Part shown: positions 1 through 6,778 of the stretch, in pieces
Layout of the letters: each line of letters starts with the position of its first letter
Numbering within the stretch: the first letter of the stretch is position 1
Assembly (NCBI GenBank): GCA_012837565.1
Contig: DUQY01000267.1
Coordinates: forward strand, 1-11,830
Direction: 5' to 3'
Length of the DNA stretch: 11,830 nt
DNA from: Bacteroidales bacterium
Lineage (GTDB): Bacteria; Bacteroidota; Bacteroidia; Bacteroidales; P3
Notes under the pieces: generated by a model
Databases searched by the model: none
The model's input: the letters and a program-made list of their open reading frames with translations, nothing else
Told to the model about the DNA's origin: nothing
Position numbers and translations under genes: made by a program

Positions 1-1
1 A

Positions 2-1297
2 ACTCCTTCATTCTCCCTTTTAGATACTAATATTTGTATTGGAGACAATATAGATATATCTATTCAAAACCCAGCAACCACAGATCAAGTTACCTATACT
101 TGGACTAATCCAAATGATGCCACTCCTTTTATAGGACAAGTTTATAATGGAACATTTAACGAAAGCACAGAAATAATAGTTGAAGCCGTATCCCCTTCTT
201 GTTTTTATATTGATACTGTTATTGTTGATGTTCAGGCATTCCCAGACATAACTCTAACTGGAGATACAATGTTATGTGATGGAGAAACTGTCTTCATAAC
301 TGCAAGTGATGCAACAGGAAACACTCAACAAATGCAATGGTCACTAACTGATCCAGGAACTCCTCCACAGTTTAATCCTAATCAACCAGTAACAAGTGAT
401 CCTGTCTTTACCTATACTCCAACAGGAGATATGACAATATATTTAATAGCTCGTACAAGTCAAGGTTGTATGGGATCGAAAAGTATAAACATAAGTATAA
501 CAGATCCAAGAGTTGTTGCAAATAAATATAAGGTTTGCCCAGAAGACCCTGTGGTTTTAACAGGATTTGATGCTGTGGATTATAGCTGGAGTGCTAACCC
601 GCCAGATGCAACTCTTCCAACTGGTCGTTCGGCTAATTCAGTAACAGCTCATCCTCTTGAAACAACTGTTTACACTATGAGAGGCTATGGAGAAAGTGGA
701 TGTTTTGCAGAGCGTACTTTAAAAGTAACAGTTATCCCATATCCAGAGGGAGAGATATCTTATTCTCCAAGCTATGTGGATGTTGATAATCCTGTTCTAT
801 CCATTAAAGACGTTTCAAAATATGGTGTAACCTCGCGTTGGGATATTTCTGACGGAACCACGTCGGAGCAAAGAAGCTTTAGCCATAAATTTAACGATGT
901 TAGTGGTCAAAGTGTAGAGATTCGTCTAACAAGTTATAATGAAGTTGGATGTGCAGACACTGCATCAGTAGTTGTACCAATTGAGCTCTTCTCTGTTTGG
1001 GTGCCTAATGCATTCTCACCTGATGGAGATGGAAGGAATGATAGGTTCTTCTTCAAGAGTCTTAATAAGCTTGATGATGTTAAATTTGAAGTTTACAACA
1101 AATGGGGAGAAAGATTATTCCTTTTTGAAAACCCTAACTTTGAATCTTCTGCAGATATGAGTGAAGTTCATGGTTGGGATGGAAAGTTTAATGGGAAAGA
1201 TGTGCCAGGAGGTTCTTATGTTTGGCGATTAACCTATAAACGTCAAGGAAACGAAAGAGTTTACGATAAGAACGGAACAATTAATATCATAAGATAA
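2..1297 (+). CDS. T9SS type B cargo: Ig/PKD-like repeat protein with CHU_C C-terminal domain (5'-truncated)
   Basis: The reading frame is open from the first full codon at position 2, so the gene starts outside the window; 431 residues are visible. Residues ~6-245 hold three Ig-like (SprB/PKD-type) modules of about 80 residues. Each has a Cys near its start (ICIGD, LCDGE, VCPED) and another near its end (PSC, QGC, SGC). A PKD-like module follows at ~247-330, ending in EVGCADTA. Residues ~331-431 are a gliding-motility-associated C-terminal (CHU_C) domain, with VPNAFSPDGDGRND, a Y-N-K-W-G-E-R strand, GWDGKFNG and GGSYVW. In this family the domain is the type B signal that sends proteins through the type IX secretion system to the cell surface or medium. 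The repeats suggest a stalk or adhesin; the ligand is unknown. An in-frame Met codon at 269 lies inside a repeat and is not a start. The gene converges on another CHU_C gene. Confidence 0.93.
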   Translation, partial: TPSFSLLDTNICIGDNIDISIQNPATTDQVTYTWTNPNDATPFIGQVYNGTFNESTEIIVEAVSPSCFYIDTVIVDVQAFPDITLTGDTMLCDGETVFITASDATGNTQQMQWSLTDPGTPPQFNPNQPVTSDPVFTYTPTGDMTIYLIARTSQGCMGSKSINISITDPRVVANKYKVCPEDPVVLTGFDAVDYSWSANPPDATLPTGRSANSVTAHPLETTVYTMRGYGESGCFAERTLKVTVIPYPEGEISYSPSYVDVDNPVLSIKDVSKYGVTSRWDISDGTTSEQRSFSHKFNDVSGQSVEIRLTSYNEVGCADTASVVVPIELFSVWVPNAFSPDGDGRNDRFFFKSLNKLDDVKFEVYNKWGERLFLFENPNFESSADMSEVHGWDGKFNGKDVPGGSYVWRLTYKRQGNERVYDKNGTINIIR

Positions 1298-1325
1298 ACT
1301 GATTTAATCAATTTAGGCTTAAACC

Positions 1326-1362
1326 AAAAACGGCAAGAAGATTAATTCCTCTTGCCGTTTTT
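1326..1362. terminator. Bidirectional rho-independent-type terminator between convergent genes
   Basis: A 13-bp perfect inverted repeat (AAAAACGGCAAGA at 1326-1338 and TCTTGCCGTTTTT at 1350-1362) encloses an 11-nt loop, in which two more pairs may form. The GC-rich core CGGCAAG is flanked by A on the left and T on the right, so transcripts from either strand end in a stem followed by U residues. It lies 28 bp after the stop of the plus-strand CHU_C gene and 26 bp beyond the stop of the minus-strand CHU_C gene, as expected for a shared terminator. Confidence 0.88.
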
Positions 1363-1388
1363 CTTGTTTCATTAGGTTAATAGGAAGA

Positions 1389-4300
1389 CTATCTAAGAAC
1401 TTCAATAACTCCAATAACATCTATTGTTTTATCGTGTCTCTTTCCTTTAAACCTATAATAATATGTACCCGTTGGAGTATTTGTTTTGTTAGGTGACCAG
1501 AAGTCTTCTTTTTTTGAAATATTTCTAAACTCATAGATGAGTTTTCCTTGCCTTGTATAAATGATAAGTTCATTTTCAGGAAAAGCTTTTTGCTCAATAA
1601 GATTATGAATTTCAAAAATATCATTTATCCCATCACCATTAGGAGTTACGCAGTTAGGGAACATTACTTTGTCAACCTGCAAATCAAGATAAATATTACT
1701 GTCGCATAGGTTTATTGTTTGAAAGTTATGGGAGTAGAAACCAGTTGCGTTTTCATTAAATCCATAATCCCTATATGTGTTTCCCTTATAAATATCAGCA
1801 AAAATGGTATCGCTATATGTTTTATTAACTATTAGATATAAAAGATAAATACTATCGCAGCCAAGCATAGTATTATACTTAATCTCATATACACCAGTGG
1901 AGTCAAATACTTGATTTTGGAATTCATATTCTTGGTTATCGCAAATAGAAGTATGTGTTGTGTCGGAGAATGCGGGATTAATCATTAGGTGAAGAACAAC
2001 ATTAGAGTCACAACCGTAAACAGATATTAATTCAAGTCTGTATATGCCTGATTCTATAAGAATAGTCCCTTGTGCATTGTATTCGTAGTTGTCGCATATA
2101 GTATCATAAATATCTATAAAATCATAATTAGGATGAACCCTAACAAGTTTGTTTGCAAAATGAGGACAGCCAGAAGTATCCATAACTTGAACCATATAAT
2201 TGAAATCTGTTTTAGGATTAACTGTTATTGATTGGCTTGTTTCTCCAGTGTTCCAATTATAATCTCCTTCTAAGGTAGATGTTAGGGTTGTTGTTTCTCC
2301 TTCGCAAAGAGATGAATCGCCAATAATTTTAAGTATTCCTGTTGGACTTTCAAGGCTAATAATCATTTCTAAGGTGTCAGTACATAGATTGTCGGCAAGT
2401 CCAGCAACTAACTTAACATTATAATCTCCAGAGGAGGAGTATTTCTTTATTGGATTGTCAATAAACTGCTCCTCTTGGTTATCGAATATCCATTTTATTG
2501 TCTCACATTTTATTCCAGAGGGTAGAGGGTTAATCCCATCTGATGATATTTTGCTGTTATTTGTAAACTGAACTTCAAAGAAACAAGGCTGCCAATTAAC
2601 GGAATAAGTGAAATCGGCTAGTGGGAAACGTCTTCCTGCATAAGCATCAATAATAAAACTACAACTAGGGTTATCTAGTGAGGACACTATACAAAAATAG
2701 TTTTGTGTGCTATCAGTTACTATCTCTAAAACTCTTTTGTTTGAAAGCATAGTGCTTGGTGCAGAAGATGAATACCATTTATAGCTGAATCCCTCTGGTG
2801 CAGAAAATATATTAGTTTGAGTTTCTCCACAAGCTGTTGAGGTTACAACTTTGGTTCCGCATTTTAAGGTATAGTAAGCATAGCCAAAATGACCACCTTC
2901 TCTACAATCATAAGAAGTCAATCTAACTTTAATAACTTGACCATGGTATTTAGAAATATCAAATCCTACCTTAGTCCAATCTTTCCATATAATATTAGTG
3001 CCTGAAACACTATTCCAACCCAAGCTATTACTAGCAATGAAATCTGCAAATCCACAAATTGAATCTATTAATTGATTATTCTCATTTAGTATTTCTAGTG
3101 TAAAACGAGGTTGGTCTTCTGGCGTATGGTCAGGGTCTTCAAGCACAACTGCATATTGAAGATACATTAGATCGTAAATATTTGTATCGACCTCATATCT
3201 ATATGTTAAGCTTTCAGCCTGAGCACCAATATCCCAATTCCCTAACCTAACTGATGCCGCTTCACCCTTGGGAATTGTTCTTAAAGCATCCCCTGTTCTT
3301 AAGTCTCTTTCTGAAGTGTCAAGATGTACAGTATGACGACTATATATATCTAAGTATCCTCTGTCAAATAATCCATTAAAAAGATAAGGCAATTTAAATG
3401 TTCCGTAAGTTGCGGTTACGTCTGTTGAATACAAGTCAGTATAGTTCATGCAATTGCCAGCAGTTTCCATATTAATAAACAAGATGGAATCAGCACATCT
3501 TATATTGAAGTCGTCACAATAAGAGAAGACCACTAAATTGTAATACCCAATTGTATCAGCAATTGGGAGTGTGATATAATTTGTTATTGTAGTGTCGAAA
3601 TGATAGGAATTTGTTCCCTTCCTATTCCAACGAAGAATCCACCCAGGAGAACTTGGGTCGTTATCCCACGCTACCAAAACATTGCCATTGGAAACGTTTG
3701 AAATATGTATGTTTTCTGCAATAGGACAGACGCATTTAGTCCATATATCGCCTAACTTTGGGCATATGATTGAATCATTACAATTGTTATATACTACATA
3801 ATTATAATAGGTGTTAGGAATTAACCCATCAAAAAATGCTGTTGTGTCATTGGTTATTATTGTTGATATAAGTATTGTGTCTTTATATAATTCCACAGTC
3901 CACTCAATTGTATCATTTGGTTCTGTCCAGAGAGTTGAAATGGAGTGAGAGGTAGAATATGCACGCAAATTAAAAACTTCAGGACAAGGACATTTTGTAC
4001 ATATATTGATAAATTTTGTCTTGCAAATGGAGTCAAATGAAACGTTATGGCAATTATTATAAATTATAACAACATAACATTGCATAGGGCTTAAGCTATC
4101 GAAAACTGCAAAGTGGTTTGTTGTTATTGTAGAATCTATAACTTCTCCGTCGAGCAAAAGAAGCACAGTCCAATCAATATTGCCTTCTGGGTGAGACCAG
4201 TAAACTCTTATACTATCTATTGTTGAGGTTCCTGAAAAAGTTATAGGGAGTTCGCACTGGCATTGAATCCAACATTTTTTTACAATTACTCTAGGACAAG

Positions 4301-4970
4301 AGTTTTCTGAGGTATCGCAAGGTGTGTATAGTCTCGCTCCATAGTTGGCACAGTGTTCAAGATTTGTAAGAATAATACTTGTGTCATTAGTTGCTATAAG
4401 TGTGCCTGTACCCATAGCAAAATTACACTTATTCTTATATTCTAAAAGCCAACCTCCATTAGGAGTAGGTCCATTCCAAGTAATAAGAGTTGTGCTATCT
4501 GTTAATACTTGGGTGTTTATTTGAGGAAGCGTAGGGCATATATCACAGACACTAATAATTAATTCAAATCCACTTTTTGGAGTATCTGAATCAACTATAA
4601 AAACAATTGTTATTGGTCCAACAGTCGATTGAACACTAATAGTTCCGTTACTATTACTAGTGTTTTCAAATAGTTTTTGGGTTGAGTTTGTGTCGCCATT
4701 ATATATAATTAGCTTAGTTCTATTGTAGTTTTCAATATCATAAGTTCCTTTTAAAGTTATTCTTGCTAAAGAGGATGCAGGGTATATTGTTGTTTTGCCA
4801 TTAGCTCTTATTGAATAATTACCCAAACTCCCCCCATCATCGAATAGGGTTCCACTACTAGTGTGTATCTCCGAATAGCCATAAATTGGCATATTATAGC
4901 TTTGTGAGAAAACAGAAACACTAATAGTACTTAATAGTAGGAAGAAAAATATATTTAAAAACTTATTCAT
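1389..4970 (-). CDS. Large modular T9SS type B secreted protein (CUB-like, FN3-like, MAM-like, PKD, CHU_C)
   Basis: This is a complete 1193-residue protein with an N-terminal signal peptide (hydrophobic core LNIFFFLLLSTISVSV, cleavage near residues 22-24). Suggested domains, by eye: a CUB-like beta domain ~30-142; four FN3-like, Cys-rich modules ~146-235, 238-328, 329-413 and 414-500; a MAM/jelly-roll-like domain ~505-705 (SVRLGNWDIGAQAE, CREGGHFGYAYY); an Ig-like stretch ~706-780; a PKD domain ~783-875; an Ig-like module ~876-947; three ~50-residue repeats ~952-1100 centred on CDSN/CDSI; and a CHU_C sorting domain ~1101-1193 (NCVTPNGDGINDIF, TGTYYYRFKG). The third repeat has lost the leading Cys seen in the first two. 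Export through Sec and then T9SS to the surface is inferred from the signal peptide and tail. The start codon overlaps the end of pyrF by 8 bp, implying translational coupling. No catalytic motif was seen; adhesion or glycan binding is plausible but unproven. Confidence 0.92.
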   Translation of the reverse strand: MNKFLNIFFFLLLSTISVSVFSQSYNMPIYGYSEIHTSSGTLFDDGGSLGNYSIRANGKTTIYPASSLARITLKGTYDIENYNRTKLIIYNGDTNSTQKLFENTSNSNGTISVQSTVGPITIVFIVDSDTPKSGFELIISVCDICPTLPQINTQVLTDSTTLITWNGPTPNGGWLLEYKNKCNFAMGTGTLIATNDTSIILTNLEHCANYGARLYTPCDTSENSCPRVIVKKCWIQCQCELPITFSGTSTIDSIRVYWSHPEGNIDWTVLLLLDGEVIDSTITTNHFAVFDSLSPMQCYVVIIYNNCHNVSFDSICKTKFINICTKCPCPEVFNLRAYSTSHSISTLWTEPNDTIEWTVELYKDTILISTIITNDTTAFFDGLIPNTYYNYVVYNNCNDSIICPKLGDIWTKCVCPIAENIHISNVSNGNVLVAWDNDPSSPGWILRWNRKGTNSYHFDTTITNYITLPIADTIGYYNLVVFSYCDDFNIRCADSILFINMETAGNCMNYTDLYSTDVTATYGTFKLPYLFNGLFDRGYLDIYSRHTVHLDTSERDLRTGDALRTIPKGEAASVRLGNWDIGAQAESLTYRYEVDTNIYDLMYLQYAVVLEDPDHTPEDQPRFTLEILNENNQLIDSICGFADFIASNSLGWNSVSGTNIIWKDWTKVGFDISKYHGQVIKVRLTSYDCREGGHFGYAYYTLKCGTKVVTSTACGETQTNIFSAPEGFSYKWYSSSAPSTMLSNKRVLEIVTDSTQNYFCIVSSLDNPSCSFIIDAYAGRRFPLADFTYSVNWQPCFFEVQFTNNSKISSDGINPLPSGIKCETIKWIFDNQEEQFIDNPIKKYSSSGDYNVKLVAGLADNLCTDTLEMIISLESPTGILKIIGDSSLCEGETTTLTSTLEGDYNWNTGETSQSITVNPKTDFNYMVQVMDTSGCPHFANKLVRVHPNYDFIDIYDTICDNYEYNAQGTILIESGIYRLELISVYGCDSNVVLHLMINPAFSDTTHTSICDNQEYEFQNQVFDSTGVYEIKYNTMLGCDSIYLLYLIVNKTYSDTIFADIYKGNTYRDYGFNENATGFYSHNFQTINLCDSNIYLDLQVDKVMFPNCVTPNGDGINDIFEIHNLIEQKAFPENELIIYTRQGKLIYEFRNISKKEDFWSPNKTNTPTGTYYYRFKGKRHDKTIDVIGVIEVLR

Positions 4971-5802
4971 TCATATATGTATCCATATATTTTGCCATCT
5001 CCTTTTGAACTTTCTTTGCTTCCTCATTTGCTCTAAGGGCAAAGTTCTTAGTATTATCGGCAAATATAATTGCTCTTGAAGAGTTTACAAGCATTCCACA
5101 ATCTTTTGTCATCCCATACTTTGAAACCTCTTCCAAAGAACCTCCTTGTGCTCCTATTCCAGGAACTAACAAGAAGCTATTTGGAGCAAGTTCTCTTATT
5201 CTTGTAAACATTGTTGCTTGGGTTGCCCCACAAACAAACATTAAATTACCATCATTTCCCCAGTTTTGGCTCTTTATCAAAACATCTTCAAACAAACTTA
5301 ATCCATTTTCATCTTTTCTAAACTGAAAATCATTTGCTCCTTTATTTGAAGTTAGAGCAAGAAGTATAATCCATTTGTTAGGGTAAATGGTGAAAGGTTT
5401 AACAGAATCTTCTCCCATATATGGAGCAATAGTCATTGAGTCGAAATTGAAATCTCCTTCTGGGTCTAAGAACGCTTTTGCATATTGCTCTGAAGTATTT
5501 CCTATATCTCCTCTTTTAGCATCAGCAATAGTGAAACATTCATTTGAAAACTTAGCCAAATAATCCATTGTCTTCTTTAGCGAAATAAGCCCTTTTATAC
5601 CATTGCTTTCATAAAATGCAAGGTTAGGTTTATAAGCAACTGTATAGGGAAGGGTTGCATCAATTATTGCCTTATTAAAAGAAAATATTGGGTCTTCTTC
5701 TTCAAGCAGGTGATTTGGTATTTTATTTATATCAGAATCAAGTCCAACGCATAGAAATGATTGCTTCCTCTTTATTAATTCAATTAAGTCCTGACGGTTC
5801 AT
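4963..5802 (-). CDS. pyrF: Orotidine 5'-phosphate decarboxylase (type 2)
   Basis: This 279-residue cytoplasmic enzyme decarboxylates OMP to UMP, the last step of de novo pyrimidine synthesis. It has the family's TIM-barrel signatures: FLCVGLDSD (residues 16-24); the catalytic DAKRGDIGNT (94-103), with Lys96 and Asp99 as the active-site Lys/Asp; VPGIGAQGGS (213-222), expected at the phosphate site; and NSSRAI (240-245) with the phosphate-binding Arg. The length and the DAKRGDIG form place it in the longer type 2 subfamily, not the ~230-residue type 1 group. The start is well supported because MNRQDLIELIKRKQSFLCVGLD aligns with the usual N-terminus. It begins 7 bp after the lipB stop. Its own stop lies inside the start of the downstream CHU_C gene (ATGAATAA shared), so the three genes are probably one transcription unit. 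All visible catalytic motifs are intact. Confidence 0.97.
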   Translation of the reverse strand: MNRQDLIELIKRKQSFLCVGLDSDINKIPNHLLEEEDPIFSFNKAIIDATLPYTVAYKPNLAFYESNGIKGLISLKKTMDYLAKFSNECFTIADAKRGDIGNTSEQYAKAFLDPEGDFNFDSMTIAPYMGEDSVKPFTIYPNKWIILLALTSNKGANDFQFRKDENGLSLFEDVLIKSQNWGNDGNLMFVCGATQATMFTRIRELAPNSFLLVPGIGAQGGSLEEVSKYGMTKDCGMLVNSSRAIIFADNTKNFALRANEEAKKVQKEMAKYMDTYMNE

Positions 5803-5809
5803 ATATTAT

Positions 5810-6484
5810 CTATTTTTTATTAATCAATTCAGCGAAATGCTTATAAAGTTTTTTCTTAACTTCTTCTATATCTATTTCTTTGCCTATTTCTTTTTTCATA
5901 GAAGTTACTCCTTTGTCCATAAAACCACAAGGGTTAATATGGCTGAAATAGTTTAAATCTGTATTTACATTAAGCGCAAAGCCATGCATAGTAACATATC
6001 TTGAAGCCTTAACTCCAATTGCACATATCTTTCTTGCAGTTTTTACCTTGCTGTCAATCCAAACCCCTGTTGCTCCATCCATTCTTTCGCACGTTATTCC
6101 ATATTCTTTCATAGTTAGAATAACCATTTCTTCAACTGTTGAGATATAGGTTTTCAATGAAAGCCCAAGAACTTCAATATCCAAGATAGGGTAGCCTACA
6201 ATTTGTCCAAATCCATGATATGTAATATCGCCACCTCTATTTGTTTTGTAGTAGGTAGCATTAATCTTCTTTAAAAACTCATCATTAATCAATAAATTGT
6301 TTATTTCCCCGTGTTGTCCAAGTGTATATACGTGCGGATGTTCACAAAGGATGAAATCTTGCTCTATGGAATTTGAAGGATTATTGATTTTATCAGAAAC
6401 TTTCTTGTTAAACATAAGTTCTTGTTTGTCCCAAGCCTCTTTATAATCAATTAAACCCCAGTCGATATAGTTTAAATTTGTCAT
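5810..6484 (-). CDS. lipB: Octanoyl-[acyl carrier protein]:protein N-octanoyltransferase (lipoate biosynthesis)
   Basis: LipB moves octanoate from acyl carrier protein to the lipoyl domains of enzymes such as 2-oxoacid dehydrogenases and GcvH; LipA then inserts sulfur. From the chosen start the protein has 224 residues. Signatures are the RGGDITYHGFGQ loop (83-94), ARKICAIGV with catalytic Lys152, MHGFALNV, and INPCGF with catalytic Cys186. The Lys-Cys spacing of 34 equals that of E. coli Lys135/Cys169, so the active site looks intact. The frame is also open to an ATG at 6532, which would add 16 atypical residues (MKNIYYICKYNKKKGL). I prefer the Met at 6484, because MTNLNYIDWGLIDYKEAW resembles usual LipB N-termini and because the best promoter -7 element (6510-6517) lies downstream of the 6532 start. 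It is the first gene of the lipB-pyrF-CHU_C run. No lipA is visible. Confidence 0.95.
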   Translation of the reverse strand: MTNLNYIDWGLIDYKEAWDKQELMFNKKVSDKINNPSNSIEQDFILCEHPHVYTLGQHGEINNLLINDEFLKKINATYYKTNRGGDITYHGFGQIVGYPILDIEVLGLSLKTYISTVEEMVILTMKEYGITCERMDGATGVWIDSKVKTARKICAIGVKASRYVTMHGFALNVNTDLNYFSHINPCGFMDKGVTSMKKEIGKEIDIEEVKKKLYKHFAELINKK

Positions 6485-6509
6485 CAAACCTTTTTTCTTA
6501 TTATATTTG

Positions 6510-6517
6510 CAAATGTA
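6510..6517 (-). promoter_or_regulatory. Putative Bacteroidota -7 element for lipB
   Basis: On the minus strand this reads TACATTTG, an exact match to the TAnnTTTG -7 consensus of Bacteroidota primary sigma factors. Transcription would begin a few bases on, near 6503, giving a leader of about 20 nt before the 6484 start. I do not see a TTG -33 element at the expected 19-21 bp spacing, so the support is the -7 match and position only. Confidence 0.45.
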
Positions 6518-6565
6518 GTAAATGTTTTTCATTATAAGGAGATTTTCTACTTCAAATTACCTGAA

Positions 6566-6670
6566 GAAAATGAATCAAAGAAAGAGGAAAATGAATCAAA
6601 GAAAGAATTTTGTGAATCAAAGAAAGAAAAAATTAAAACGAAGATTCAGTAAAATGAAACAAAGACTTGC
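6566..6670. repeat. Tandem array of five 21-bp A-tract-rich units in a divergent intergenic region
   Basis: The units are 6566-6586, 6587-6607, 6608-6628, 6629-6649 and 6650-6670. The first two differ only at the last base and share GAAAATGAATCAAAGAAAGA. The third keeps GTGAATCAAAGAAAGAA behind a T-run. The fourth is degenerate (about 13 of 21 matches) and the fifth keeps AAAATGAA-CAAAGA. The array sits between the divergent lipB and Glu-rich-protein genes. Each unit has A-runs about 10 bp apart, so the 21-bp period (two helical turns) would put A-tracts in phase, a pattern known to bend DNA; curvature here is inference. The plus strand also has an open frame across it (6522-6719) encoding MNQRK heptads, which I do not call a gene. 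The remaining intergenic DNA (6485-6778) holds the two promoter candidates and nothing else I recognise. Confidence 0.85.
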
Positions 6671-6734
6671 ATTTTCTAAAAATCATTTCAACTTTGTTTT
6701 TTCAAAAACTACCATATAATTCAAAGATTATTCT

Positions 6735-6742
6735 TAATTTTA
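6735..6742 (+). promoter_or_regulatory. Weak candidate -7 element for the Glu-rich protein gene
   Basis: TAATTTTA matches seven of eight positions of TAnnTTTG and lies 36 bp before the ATG at 6779. No TTG sits at the expected -33 spacing, so this is only a candidate. It is just downstream of the 21-bp repeat array, so the array would occupy the region upstream of this promoter. Confidence 0.3.
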
Positions 6743-6778
6743 CACGAAATTTGAATCAATAAAAATAACAAAACACCT

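Noticed and set aside
6522..6719. A 65-codon plus-strand gene over the repeat array.
   Set aside because: Composition follows the A-rich repeat, its start overlaps the lipB 5' end and promoter on the other strand, and no ribosome site or family resemblance is visible. Kept only as a low-interest finding.
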